Translations under genes and position numbers: made by a program
Assembly: GCA_020633675.1 (NCBI GenBank)
Contig: JACKDE010000003.1
Coordinates: 1-64,000 of the forward strand
From: Deferribacteres bacterium
GTDB taxonomy: Bacteria > Zhuqueibacterota > Zhuqueibacteria > Zhuqueibacterales > Geothermadaptataceae
DNA length: 64,000 nt
Direction: 5' to 3'
Notes under the pieces: model-generated
The model's input: only the letters and a program-made list of their open reading frames with translations
Told to the model about the DNA's origin: nothing
The model's database searches: none
Shown: positions 27,942 through 37,561 of the stretch, in pieces
Numbering within the stretch: position 1 is the stretch's first letter
Layout of the letters: every line of letters begins with the position of its first letter

Positions 27942-29591
27942 CTAATCCGTGAGCTTACCGATCTCTGCGCCAGCGTAGTAGTGGTCGATAATTTGCTCGA
28001 GAGTTGCTCCTTGCAGGGCCATCATGGCAGCGCCGGTTTGGCACATGCCGACGCCATGCCCCCAACCTGCTCCATGAAAGGTAAAAGTGACCGGCAAGTT
28101 ATCGGGTCCCATTTGCCGGTCCACGACAAAGCATGAACTGAAAAGTGTTGTTGCGCTGAGCGCACGCCGGATGGCAAGTTCTTTTTCGATAACAAATGAT
28201 TTCGCAGTGCCGACAATCCGAATGCGATTGAGCCGTCCTGACAGCCCCCTCTCGAGCGGTATAATATTCTGCAGGTTGCCAAACGTTTCGCCAGTTTCCG
28301 CCCGAATGTAATTCTCCAGTTCAACGCGTGGTACGGTAAGTTGCCAGCGATAGTATTTGCGCGTGTATTCAAGCGAAGCCGGAATCTCAGCGCTGATGGT
28401 ATTGCAATATGCCGGTGCGGGAGTCGAGACCCAGCGTCTCAACACCGATTCACGCTGCAAGTATCCATTCAGCAAATCCGGTGCGCCCTTGCCGTCAAAG
28501 ATTGCCCGCAAATGGGATTGTGGCGCACCATTCCAAACATATTCATTGCTTTCGGAATGGCCTCCGCAGACACCGTTGTAAACTGCTTCCACCACCACAC
28601 CGGATTTCATCAGTACCTGCCCTGTCGTCTCATCGACTGCGCGATTGGAATTTTCATGCTCCCGATTGATGCCGCTGTACACCTGACAGTGAACGTTGGC
28701 GCAAATATCAAAGCCATCACTCGCGTGACGCGCCAGCTTTTTGATGACTTCACTTCGTGCCGCAATAGCTTGCGCCTTGAGTGCTGCAAGTGGAAATTCC
28801 TTCGGCATTTCGGATGGCACCACTCCACGCAGGTAACTCTCAATTGGCAAAATATTGACGACAGTCATCCTTTTCTGATCATCTACCAAAAACTCGATCA
28901 GTCCGCGATACACACGGTTTTCGTTTTCCTGCCAATGGTATCCTTCCCCCACTGGCACGCCGAACAGAGCGAACCGATCTGTATCGAGTCGTGAACCGGA
29001 AGGAAATTGTAGTGTTTGATCGGTCTCCTGGCTCACAATTTCGATCGTTTTGGAATTCGCATTTTTATTGAATGGGAAAATCTCGAATGGTGCACGTGAA
29101 GAAAGCTGTTTGCGTTTTTTCTCAGCTTGTTCGCGCGTGCTGAAAATTTGCCAGGCAACGACATGGTATGTCACTCCAGCGTCGTCATCGCGATACACGC
29201 TGGCTGGCGAGGTATCTTCAATCTTGAGGACCTCATAACGAATTTTGCGGTCGGCGAGGAACTGTGTACTTTTGGCTGCATCATCGTAACTGCGGGTGGT
29301 GACAAACTTCAAGCGATACTCGATTTCCGGCGCGGCATCAGCAGCAATTCGCGCCCGCCAGCGGTGCCCCTTGAGCCCGCGCGCCACAAACCGCCCATTC
29401 TTGTCATAAACCGAAAACGAACCTTTGATCATAAAATCGACACTTTGGGTCTTTTCGATCAATCCAACCCGCACCATTTTGGTTTTGGCAAGATCGCCGC
29501 GTGGGGACGGAATCGGCAGGCGCACTTTGCCACAGCCAAACAAAACAATCAAAAGACCTAAGATCAGCAGCAGTTTTCGATGGCTTTCCAT
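27942..29591 (-). CDS. SpoIID/LytB-domain lipoprotein
   Basis: A 549-residue protein that starts with a lipoprotein signal (LLIVLFGC), which sets the start at ATG 29591 rather than the upstream TTG. An N-terminal SPOR-like region precedes a SpoIID domain with YLRGVVPSEMPKEFPLAALKAQA, the CGGHSE loop and the C-terminal GWGHGVGMCQTGA. In Bacillus SpoIID is a lytic transglycosylase acting on denuded glycans; the glutamate in PSEMP corresponds to its catalytic residue. In this non-sporulating group it is likely an envelope peptidoglycan enzyme. Confidence 0.88.
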   Translation of the reverse strand: MESHRKLLLILGLLIVLFGCGKVRLPIPSPRGDLAKTKMVRVGLIEKTQSVDFMIKGSFSVYDKNGRFVARGLKGHRWRARIAADAAPEIEYRLKFVTTRSYDDAAKSTQFLADRKIRYEVLKIEDTSPASVYRDDDAGVTYHVVAWQIFSTREQAEKKRKQLSSRAPFEIFPFNKNANSKTIEIVSQETDQTLQFPSGSRLDTDRFALFGVPVGEGYHWQENENRVYRGLIEFLVDDQKRMTVVNILPIESYLRGVVPSEMPKEFPLAALKAQAIAARSEVIKKLARHASDGFDICANVHCQVYSGINREHENSNRAVDETTGQVLMKSGVVVEAVYNGVCGGHSESNEYVWNGAPQSHLRAIFDGKGAPDLLNGYLQRESVLRRWVSTPAPAYCNTISAEIPASLEYTRKYYRWQLTVPRVELENYIRAETGETFGNLQNIIPLERGLSGRLNRIRIVGTAKSFVIEKELAIRRALSATTLFSSCFVVDRQMGPDNLPVTFTFHGAGWGHGVGMCQTGAAMMALQGATLEQIIDHYYAGAEIGKLTD

Positions 29592-29697
29592 GTCGTCATC
29601 CAACTCGATAAGCAATTTTGAGATGAAAAAATGGTGGATTAGGGTGGTAATTCAGCGCGTCGAAGTGAGAGTATGCCAAAGCAATGTCATAATCAGA

Positions 29698-29731
29698 CAG
29701 CATGCCGGCGAAACGATTTGCCGGCATGCTG
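29698..29731 (-). terminator. Perfect hairpin after the EF-hand propeller gene
   Basis: A perfect 12-bp stem (CAGCATGCCGGC with its complement) and a 10-base loop lie about 19 bases downstream of the stop at 29750. No T tract follows on the minus strand. It may act as a terminator of unusual type or protect the 3' end of the RNA. Confidence 0.5.
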
Positions 29732-29749
29732 TTCAAAACTAGAGTGCCA

Positions 29750-31219
29750 TTATGGATTCGATTGCTGTTCTGCAAAGCAATAGAGAGTGCTTTTGGTGCG
29801 AATGTAAATGCGATCATTTTCGATCGCCGGTGTCGCATACACCTGATCCTGCAAGTCGTTGACAGCCATTGCTTTGAAGCTGCCGTCAGGCTTGGCCACC
29901 ACTACTTTCCCGGAACGGCTGATGATGAAAATTTTATCATCGGCAGCGACCGGCGATGCGTAATAGGCATCACGGACATCCTGTACACGCTTTTGCGCGA
30001 TCACTTCCCCAGTCTCCGCCTGGAAGGATGTGGCCCTTCCACCATCATCGACCATATAGAGAATGTCTTTATACAGCAACGGCGAAGGCAATTGCGGCAC
30101 GGTCTTATGATAAGTCCAGCGTACCGCCGTCTCGGTCATATCGCCCTTTCCACCGGCTTTGATGGCGAGCATGCCATTTTTTGAATCCAGCGCTGCCTGC
30201 AGATAGGTCCACTCGGTTTCGATGACCGAACCGTCAACATTTAAATCAGCAACATCAAACCAGAATGCTTGCACAATTTTCGGGAACTCTTCGCGTGAGA
30301 TCGTTCCGCTTTGGTCGGTGTCCTGCTCGCTCAGCACCTCAGTGAAAGCAGGAAGCTTCACCTGATTGCCCGGGTCGTTCAGCGGTGAACCATAGCCATT
30401 GATATACACCACGTCATCCTTCATTACCGGGGTCGATTTCATTTCGAAAGACAGACCGCGTACCCACCAAATTTTTTCGCCGGTGTCAGCGTTATAAGCA
30501 GTTAGATAAAATGAGCCCGGTACGATGATTTCTGTCGTGCCATCTTCGGCTGTGCGTAGAATGGGAGTGCAATGGCCACTTGTAGCTTCGGGACGTTTGG
30601 ATTCCCATGCGAGCGAGCCATCTTTCTTGTTGAAAGCCACAATACGCGAGTCTGTGCTTTGATCGTAAACCAGCACCACTTTGTCCTTGACGAGCACAGG
30701 TGATGCGCCCATACCGTAAATGTTGTTGAACGGGCCTTGTGGTACACGCCAAAGCTCGTTGCCGTCAAAATCATAGGCGAGAAGACCATAATCCGGAATG
30801 AATACAAAGACATGTTTGTCATCGGTTGCCGGACTTGGAGAAGCCGGATTGTTGCGCGGATCAAGCTTTTCCTTGCGATCGCGCGGAGCTTCACGTCGCC
30901 ACAACTCCTTACCGCTTGCTTTGTCCACGCAAATGGTGTAAAGATTTTCAGTGTCGGCAGCAGTCAAAAAGATGCGGCTGCCCGCGAGAATGGGCGATGA
31001 ATGCCCTGCAGGTAGTTCGGTTTTCCACACGACATTTTTGTCCGGGCCGAATTCGAGCGGCAAGCCACTCGCTACCGCCAAACCGGATCCGTTGGGCCCG
31101 CGAAATCGCGACCAATCGTGCAGACCGAATTCCTCATGAGCGCCGGGAGTACAAGCCATTGCCAAGGCTAGCAAAACAAGCAGTCCAACGCAAAACAGAC
31201 ATTTGAACATATTCGTCAT
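29750..31219 (-). CDS. PQQ-like propeller lipoprotein with EF-hand insert
   Basis: A 489-residue lipoprotein (lipobox ALAMAC near residue 22). The body is a PQQ-like beta-propeller opening with WSRFRGPNGSG and repeated AYDFDGNELWRV-type blades. In the middle sits an EF-hand pair: DTDQSGTISREEF is a good calcium loop, and DLNVDGSVIETEW a second, weaker one. The insert suggests calcium-dependent stability or binding. AGGAGG five bases before ATG 31219 sets the start. Its substrate is unknown; it resembles the other two propeller proteins of the window but is membrane anchored. Confidence 0.85.
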   Translation of the reverse strand: MTNMFKCLFCVGLLVLLALAMACTPGAHEEFGLHDWSRFRGPNGSGLAVASGLPLEFGPDKNVVWKTELPAGHSSPILAGSRIFLTAADTENLYTICVDKASGKELWRREAPRDRKEKLDPRNNPASPSPATDDKHVFVFIPDYGLLAYDFDGNELWRVPQGPFNNIYGMGASPVLVKDKVVLVYDQSTDSRIVAFNKKDGSLAWESKRPEATSGHCTPILRTAEDGTTEIIVPGSFYLTAYNADTGEKIWWVRGLSFEMKSTPVMKDDVVYINGYGSPLNDPGNQVKLPAFTEVLSEQDTDQSGTISREEFPKIVQAFWFDVADLNVDGSVIETEWTYLQAALDSKNGMLAIKAGGKGDMTETAVRWTYHKTVPQLPSPLLYKDILYMVDDGGRATSFQAETGEVIAQKRVQDVRDAYYASPVAADDKIFIISRSGKVVVAKPDGSFKAMAVNDLQDQVYATPAIENDRIYIRTKSTLYCFAEQQSNP

Positions 31220-31362
31220 CCATTCCTCCTGGTAAAAGTATCATTATCTGGTTTTGATACGTTGCATGGAAAATCGAATAGCATGATACGGCTGCGGCGA
31301 GACACAGCAAAGCGAAAAGTGACGCACGTATATCCCGCAAGTAAATCGACAGCAGACAGGCA

Positions 31363-33669
31363 CTATTCATAAAGCACAAACTGGCTATCGCGAATCGCAG
31401 CCTGCTTGCTCTTTTTGTCGGTAATGCGCACGCTCAGCAGGACCTGGCCCTTTTTTAGCTTATTGACATCGATAGACAAAAATTCCGGCGAAAACGAGCT
31501 GTTTCCCTGGCGATCGGTATTGAGAGAAACAGATGACCGGTCGCTTTTGCGGCGATCAAATGATTTGTCTTTGTCGTCCAGCCGACTGACAATATATTCA
31601 ACCGAAAAGGCCGTTTCGCCATTCGCATCCAGTTTCAGATTATAGATTTCAAAATAAATGAAAACCGGATTTTTTCGGGAATAGGATTTGGATGGATTGG
31701 GAACAACCAGCAGATCATTTTTGGTAAAAAGCCCGGGCTTGGTGGCAGGTTCAATGTTAGCAGCCAGCTCAATATCGCTGATCGCCAGCTCATTTTTGCT
31801 GTAATCTGGAATTTTGATCTGATAGTCGGAGAAACCGCTGAGCAAACTGGTGCCTTGGGGTTTTAGGTGAAAACCAACGCGGTACTGTTTCGGATCAAGG
31901 TCTGTTTGAAACAGATCGATATAGGTGCGCATATCGCCCTGGTTTTGCTGATGGATGGGAATATTGACTTTTTGGGTGAGTTTGCCGAGCAGTTTCCAGT
32001 TTGGATCATGGACCGCCAGCCCCTTTTCGACTACGGCAACCATTTCGGAATCGGGCAGTGCTTTGGCAATTTCATCCAACGGGATGCCGTAATAGATTTC
32101 AAAACGGGTTTTGCCCTGTGGACCTCGAAAAGTTGCCAGGGAAATGGGCACATCCAACGGGACAACTTTGTCTTTCCAGGTATGGCGATCGGTCTCGAAT
32201 CCCGTTTCGACCGATTTTTTGCTGGAGTAAATGATTTCATCCTCAAATCGAAACTGATCAGCCGGACTTGTATAGCTCATCATTTTTTGATAGGCCAAAT
32301 CCCATGTCGCCCGATCGCGCACCATCTCTGGTTCGCGCAGGATTGGCGTCAACGTCCATAAATTCCCGGAAGCATTTTCATCATACAGAAAATGAAACGT
32401 CATTTCCTGATTGCGGCCGCTTTGCCAATACTTCCACGATTCATTACTCGGCACATTCGGGTTGACCGTAACCACTTTGTCATCTGGCGGCCCGTGACGC
32501 AAATAAACCAATCCTTTGTCGTTGAATTCTTCATTCAAATCATAGGCTTGAGGAAATTCAAGGTACTGCAGTTTATCGGCATTGTTGGCCCATGACTTAA
32601 AGCCGGTGTATTCGTAATTATCCTCAGCAAAAACAAAACGCCGATAGTGCTCGGCGAGGCGGACGTTGGTTTGGCTTGCCGGCAGCGGATCGCGGCTGGC
32701 CCAAAATATCCTGAAAAATGCTTTCTTGTCATCGATATTGGTCAAGGAGCGGAAATTGCTTAAATCCTCATCGCTAAAGATATATTTGGCTTCTTCGAAA
32801 ACAAATTCGGCATCGATGTCATTTTGAATGTGCTCGACCGCATTCCAGTAGTAATTTTCCCCGACACGAGGCTTGTCTTGCGAAAAGGCGCTCTTCGCAA
32901 GCGCTAAGAGAATCGGTTGGATCGGCATTTTGAGCGGCTCGTTGAGCATAGCGAGATATACGGAGTCCGCAGCTACAAACTGATGGCTGCGGCGTAGTTT
33001 TTCACCGACAAAAAACGCTGCCTGTTGCCAAGGCTGTCGCTGCAACCATTCAATCGCATTGTCTTCAGATTGCGATACGATATAATGGCGATAGATGCGC
33101 AGCATTCCGATCTGCGCGGCGAGCAGGTCTGGCTTAAGTTCAAGTTGGCGCTGCGCCAGCCAAATCGCCTGGTGATATTTATCGCGATAACGCTGCAGAA
33201 GCGCATATTGATACAGTACATCGCTGAAAAGTGAATCTTGTGACAGCACATGTTCAAAATTCTTTTCGGACTTTTGATATTCGAGAAGCTTGTTCATCAG
33301 CGGGATGTTGTTGGCAAACTTGGGGCGGGTTTTTCCGATTTCCCGATAGGCAATGCCACGATAATAATTGGCGTCCAGATTATCAGGGTCACGATCGAGA
33401 ACTTTGCCAAAATTGTCACTGGCATCGTCCCACTTCTCTACGTCAATCGCCAGGCGCCCCAGGCCAATGTAGGCAGGAATCAAATCCTTATCTTTTTTGA
33501 GCGCCTTTTCGAAAGCTTCTTTTGCTTCTTCAACATGTCCATCAGCATACTGTTGCTGCGCCTCTGCGAGCCACTCGTTTGCTTCGGCCGATTGACTCTG
33601 CGATAGCACCAATGCAGGGCCAGCAAAAAGCATGAAAAACACGGCCACTAAAAGTGTTAATTTTCGCAT
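31363..33669 (-). CDS. TPR and GWxTD-family protein
   Basis: A 768-residue exported protein. The signal peptide ends near ALVLSQSQS and is followed by TPR repeats (about residues 25-140, for example AEAQQQYADGHVEEAKEAFE), a helical middle, and a GWxTD-type domain recognised by YDLNEEFNDKGLVYLRHGPPDD. A beta-rich C-terminal region ends the protein. The GWxTD name motif itself is not preserved here. AGGAG eight bases before ATG 33669 sets the start. GWxTD proteins are common in Acidobacteria and FCB-related lineages and have no established function; a role in the envelope is likely. A relative lies at 50375. Confidence 0.75.
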   Translation of the reverse strand: MRKLTLLVAVFFMLFAGPALVLSQSQSAEANEWLAEAQQQYADGHVEEAKEAFEKALKKDKDLIPAYIGLGRLAIDVEKWDDASDNFGKVLDRDPDNLDANYYRGIAYREIGKTRPKFANNIPLMNKLLEYQKSEKNFEHVLSQDSLFSDVLYQYALLQRYRDKYHQAIWLAQRQLELKPDLLAAQIGMLRIYRHYIVSQSEDNAIEWLQRQPWQQAAFFVGEKLRRSHQFVAADSVYLAMLNEPLKMPIQPILLALAKSAFSQDKPRVGENYYWNAVEHIQNDIDAEFVFEEAKYIFSDEDLSNFRSLTNIDDKKAFFRIFWASRDPLPASQTNVRLAEHYRRFVFAEDNYEYTGFKSWANNADKLQYLEFPQAYDLNEEFNDKGLVYLRHGPPDDKVVTVNPNVPSNESWKYWQSGRNQEMTFHFLYDENASGNLWTLTPILREPEMVRDRATWDLAYQKMMSYTSPADQFRFEDEIIYSSKKSVETGFETDRHTWKDKVVPLDVPISLATFRGPQGKTRFEIYYGIPLDEIAKALPDSEMVAVVEKGLAVHDPNWKLLGKLTQKVNIPIHQQNQGDMRTYIDLFQTDLDPKQYRVGFHLKPQGTSLLSGFSDYQIKIPDYSKNELAISDIELAANIEPATKPGLFTKNDLLVVPNPSKSYSRKNPVFIYFEIYNLKLDANGETAFSVEYIVSRLDDKDKSFDRRKSDRSSVSLNTDRQGNSSFSPEFLSIDVNKLKKGQVLLSVRITDKKSKQAAIRDSQFVLYE

Positions 33670-33912
33670 TTTATTTCGCTCCTGGGCAGCACGGCGATGG
33701 TTCGACTCGATTTTCCGCGATTGGCTGCCGTGCAAAAGGAAAACCAAGGTGCACAAACGATAAGCTATCATCACTTTGCCGGATCAATCAGCTTGTGCAA
33801 GCAGGGAACTGTTGCAATCAAATAATTTTCTACGCAAATACAAAGGAATTTTTATGGATGGACTGTGATTTCAGAAAGGTGTTCAACAACTTGGGGATTT
33901 CACTGGAATTTG

Positions 33913-33943
33913 TGCGACCTGCCTTAAAAAATGGCAGGTCGCA
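33913..33943 (-). terminator. Perfect hairpin after the surface protein gene
   Basis: An 11-bp perfect stem (TGCGACCTGCC with its complement) around a 9-base loop lies about 15 bases downstream of the stop at 33958. As with the hairpin at 29698, no clean T tract follows on the minus strand. Confidence 0.5.
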
Positions 33944-33957
33944 TTGCAATTCGCCAA

Positions 33958-36513
33958 CTACTTCAACAATACCATGCGCCGCATCGTGGTGAAGCCATCT
34001 GCCCGCAGCCGGTACAGATAAATACCGGAGGCGACGCGCTGACCACGCTGGTCACGGGCATCCCACTGCACTCGGTAGCTGCCTGCCGGTTGAAACGTAT
34101 CCACCAGCTCGCGTACCATCTGTCCCGATGTGTTGAAAATGCTGATCTTCACGGCACTCGCCTGCGGCAACTGATAGGCAATCGTGGTCGTCGGATTGAA
34201 CGGATTCGGATAGTTCTGCGACAAGCCAAATTCTGTCGGCAGTTCCGCTTCGAGTTGCTGTTCGTCGGTCAGCGCCGGTGCGCCAGTCTTCGGAAGTTGC
34301 AGCGACGAACTGTGCCCGGCAAAGCTGCTGTTGCGGTCGACGGTGATCTCTTTGGCGCTGATCGAGCCTTTGAAGATCACCGACTTGCCAATCGTCACCT
34401 TGGCATGCGGGGCGATCAATGTACAGCCAAGACGGGCACCGCCGTCAATGTCGATTTTGCCGCTGGTCGGGCTGTTAATGGTCACTTTCTCCGTCTGCAA
34501 CGATGGGGAGTACTGCATCGACGCATCACGATCGAATTCCAGATCATCTTCAACGTTGATGACAATCTCGCCACCGGAGACATCGAGCGCGATGGTGGCG
34601 CGCCGGCCGACGAGGAAGTCTTTCATGCTGTAGGTGCCTGCGGTCAGTTGCAGTGTCGCGCCATCGCCGACCCGGACACGGCGGTATTCGCCGGGTTCCA
34701 GCGCCAGCACCCGCCGATCATCCACGTCGATGCGTTTTTTGCCGGTGTTGAAGTGAGGCACCGCTGGCAGCTGCATGCGCAGCACATCGGCATGTTTGTG
34801 AGAGCCGCCGGTAATCTCGCCATCGTTTTCAACTTCGTCGCCTGCAAAGGCTTCCCCTTCGATGCGATAGCCGCGCTCGATTTCGATATCATCGACGGCG
34901 TACACATTGCCGTAATGCACGCTGGAATGGCGCCGTCCACTATCAAACTTGATATCATTATTTGCATGCAGGTTGCCGTAGGTCTTGCCTGAAGTACGAA
35001 TGAGAATATCTTCCTTCGCCAGCAGGACAAAATCGTCAGGTTGCTCAGCCTGGCCACTCCCCGTGCCCTGAATAGCAAACGTGTACGGATTTTCATCCGC
35101 ATCGTCGTTGGCGATGCTCACCGTCGCCGCGCGCAGGCCGATGGCACTTGGAGCAAATTCAATCGTGAACGTGGCGCTGCCGCCGCTGGCTGCTAACGGG
35201 CTAGTGGGTTGCGTTGTCACGCTGAAGTCGCTGGCATGGCTGCCGCTAATACTGACGATTGGCGAGCCGGTCAGATTGAGTTCCGCGCTGCCGCTGTTCA
35301 AAATCGTGAACGTGCGCGAGACAGTACCACTCGACACATCCGCGCCGCCAAAGTCCGTGTCGTCCGTTGCAGATGGCGTGGCATCGTTATTTTGAATGGA
35401 CGCTCCGTTGCCCTGCACATCGATTTCAGCCTGGCCACTCCCCGTGCCCTGAATAGCAAATATGTACGGATTTTCATCTGCATCGTCGTTGGCGATGCTC
35501 ACCGTCGCCGTGCGCAGGCCGATGGCACTTGGAGCAAACTCAATCGTGAACGTGGCGCTGCCGCCGCTGGCTGCTAACGGGCTAGTGGGTTGCGTTGTCA
35601 CGCTGAAGTCGCTGGCATGGCTGCCGCCGATGGTCACGATTGGTGAGCCGGTCAGATTCAGTTCCGCGCTGCCGCTGTTCAAAATTGTAAACGTGTGTGA
35701 CATTGCGCCACCGGTCACATCAATGCTGCCAAAGTCGGTGTCGTCTCCTGCAGATGGTGTGGTATCGCCACTTGGAATGGAAGTTCCGTTGCCTTGCACA
35801 TCGATTTCGGATTCCAGCACGATCACCGAAATGTTGTCAATTCCAAATTCATCGCGACTGCCGCTGCCGCCAACATCATCGCTTGTCCATTTCAAATAAA
35901 GATATTCACTGTTGTCGACATTTAATCCGGTTAGCGCGAAAGACCGCGAGACAGATTGCCAGACAGGTGCAGCATCCGAGGCCTCCGGAGTAGTAAAATC
36001 CGCCATAGCCACGGGTGAATAATTGACATCATCGACCGAGAAAGAAAAATTCATCGAATTTGAGCGGTCATTATCATTATAGTAGCGTATGAAATAGGAA
36101 ACGTGAATCCGCTCAACCAGCCCGCCATTGTTTTGAATCCGCAATACAATCTCACCTGGAGTAAAGTCCGTGCCGGTCGGTTGCACGCCTAAAATGTTAT
36201 TGCCCGCGCCAGAATCAAAAGCATAAACGCCTCCGGTTGCCGAACCGCCTGTGCTGAATCCGCGCGCAAAATCACCCGAGGTGAAACTGCCGCCGAAGGT
36301 ACCATCACCATCGCTGAGACCGGAAATGCGCCAGACATCCGAATCCAACTCGCCAGCAGAAGGTGCAGCAACAAAACCTGCTCCTTGAAAGGCATCGAAA
36401 TTTTCATTAAATGGAAAAGTTGCTTGAGAAAAAACAGGACCGCTCCACCAAAGCAGAATAAGTAGAAATCCCCACCCTGATACGTTTGCAGAAATCAGAC
36501 GTGAATACCGCAT
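33958..36513 (-). CDS. Choice-of-anchor-D surface protein with T9SS/FlgD-like tail
   Basis: An 851-residue secreted protein. A signal peptide ending near GPVFSQ is followed by a jelly-roll-like N-terminal domain, two nearly identical 127-residue Ig-like choice-of-anchor-D repeats, a beta-helical-like middle rich in short strands, and a C-terminal FlgD-type sorting module (LSQNYPNPFNPTTTIAYQLP to the C-terminal RMVLLK). This tail is typical of proteins secreted to the surface in FCB-type bacteria. ATG 36513 is chosen as the first start before the signal peptide. The role is structural or adhesive at best guess. Confidence 0.85.
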   Translation of the reverse strand: MRYSRLISANVSGWGFLLILLWWSGPVFSQATFPFNENFDAFQGAGFVAAPSAGELDSDVWRISGLSDGDGTFGGSFTSGDFARGFSTGGSATGGVYAFDSGAGNNILGVQPTGTDFTPGEIVLRIQNNGGLVERIHVSYFIRYYNDNDRSNSMNFSFSVDDVNYSPVAMADFTTPEASDAAPVWQSVSRSFALTGLNVDNSEYLYLKWTSDDVGGSGSRDEFGIDNISVIVLESEIDVQGNGTSIPSGDTTPSAGDDTDFGSIDVTGGAMSHTFTILNSGSAELNLTGSPIVTIGGSHASDFSVTTQPTSPLAASGGSATFTIEFAPSAIGLRTATVSIANDDADENPYIFAIQGTGSGQAEIDVQGNGASIQNNDATPSATDDTDFGGADVSSGTVSRTFTILNSGSAELNLTGSPIVSISGSHASDFSVTTQPTSPLAASGGSATFTIEFAPSAIGLRAATVSIANDDADENPYTFAIQGTGSGQAEQPDDFVLLAKEDILIRTSGKTYGNLHANNDIKFDSGRRHSSVHYGNVYAVDDIEIERGYRIEGEAFAGDEVENDGEITGGSHKHADVLRMQLPAVPHFNTGKKRIDVDDRRVLALEPGEYRRVRVGDGATLQLTAGTYSMKDFLVGRRATIALDVSGGEIVINVEDDLEFDRDASMQYSPSLQTEKVTINSPTSGKIDIDGGARLGCTLIAPHAKVTIGKSVIFKGSISAKEITVDRNSSFAGHSSSLQLPKTGAPALTDEQQLEAELPTEFGLSQNYPNPFNPTTTIAYQLPQASAVKISIFNTSGQMVRELVDTFQPAGSYRVQWDARDQRGQRVASGIYLYRLRADGFTTMRRMVLLK
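35046..35807 (-). repeat. Tandem 381-bp coding repeat
   Basis: Two adjoining copies, 35046-35426 and 35427-35807, differ at only a limited number of positions by eye. 381 bp is 127 codons, so the frame is kept. Each unit encodes one choice-of-anchor-D Ig-like domain. The high DNA identity indicates a recent duplication or ongoing gene conversion. Confidence 0.9.
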
Positions 36514-37048
36514 AGTACACCCCATTTTTAATTGTGGAATTTGAGCATCCGTGCACATTAGTTAAGCACCCCCCTGGCGCTAATCCAGCCTGGCAGACTT
36601 CAATGGAAAATTGTTCGGATAGATTGGATTTGAACCGCCCCAGTTAAAGCCCCCGCAGCTTGTAAATGGCTTGCATCTTCGCGAGTGTCATGACAGACCT
36701 TTAAAATCGGATTCGATTTCCTGCAGGCAGCACCCGCATTTTTGCATGCCAACTTAAAATAGCTTTTATGTCAAAGCAAGGCAAGCAAAGAATCACCAAT
36801 ATTTAGTCTGTGAATCAGCGGTCTGCATTTCTCTTTGTGTCAGAGTTTGCAGAATTTGCGCATATTTTAACGAATTTCCATTCTCATCTTCGCGTATCTG
36901 CTGTCATGTCCGTATAATAAAATGTCTCAAAATTTGTGTAAAAAAATGCAGCGGCAGAGATGGTCGTTTTCTCCCATTGCGCTATGCATATCTTCAACCA
37001 CCATTATCACAAAATCTTGATTTTTCCTATCGTTACGGAGGTCTCAAC
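36514..37048. other. 535-base divergent intergenic region
   Basis: This gap separates the minus-strand surface protein from the plus-strand gene pair at 37049. I see no convincing gene in it. It is AT-rich towards the right and should hold promoters for both directions. Confidence 0.6.
36889..36918 (+). promoter_or_regulatory. Possible sigma70-like promoter
   Basis: TATAAT at 36913-36918 is preceded by a weak TTCGCG at 36889-36894 with an 18-base spacer. It lies about 130 bases before the gene at 37049. The -10 box is perfect but the -35 box is poor, so this is a candidate only. Confidence 0.3.
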
Positions 37049-37522
37049 ATGCCGATTTCACGGATAGCATTTCTCGATATCATGGAATTTGATTCGGGGG
37101 AAGCATTCAGAGGTGCAGTATTGCTGACAGAAGAGCAAACCGTGCCACTGGAATTTTACCTCACTGATCCACTGCGACCCAATCCGCTGCAAAGGCTGCT
37201 TTATGGGGCCATCTTTGAAGAATACCTGAAGTTTGAAGTTTTCGGCAAGCCACTGCTTAGCAATCTGTCCACAAGGCCAGACATTGTCCTGGTTCGCGAG
37301 AGCACGCTTCTGCACCTGGTCGACGTCAGCGAAATTCCGCTGGGATTGATTACGCCGAACAACACCGTCGAACATCTTGTATGCGATAAAAGCTATGAAG
37401 ACAAAATTCTTAAAAAAGAAATTGACGCGCTGACAGAAGGTCACAATTTTTACGAGCCATTCGAGCGCATCGTTTCGGCGGTGACCCAAATCCATAAACA
37501 GCAAGCGAACGGCAAAAAATAG
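37049..37522 (+). CDS. Unrecognised protein, first gene of a pair
   Basis: A 157-residue protein I do not recognise. It has no signal peptide or membrane helix and appears to be a mixed alpha/beta cytosolic protein. It opens with a strand-like ISRIAFLDIMEF, has a proline-rich DPLRPNPLQ turn and several valine/leucine-rich strands, and ends in a lysine-rich helix. GGAGG before ATG 37049 sets the start. The next gene, also unknown, begins 39 bases downstream on the same strand, so the two probably act together. Confidence 0.7.
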   Translation: MPISRIAFLDIMEFDSGEAFRGAVLLTEEQTVPLEFYLTDPLRPNPLQRLLYGAIFEEYLKFEVFGKPLLSNLSTRPDIVLVRESTLLHLVDVSEIPLGLITPNNTVEHLVCDKSYEDKILKKEIDALTEGHNFYEPFERIVSAVTQIHKQQANGKK

Positions 37523-37561
37523 TTTTTTCCGAAATACTGTGAAAACCCCTCATTAATACAC

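Noticed and set aside
33931..34992. Long plus-strand open frame inside the surface protein gene
   Set aside because: It lies antisense to the FlgD-type tail and the beta-rich middle, which are clearly coding on the minus strand.
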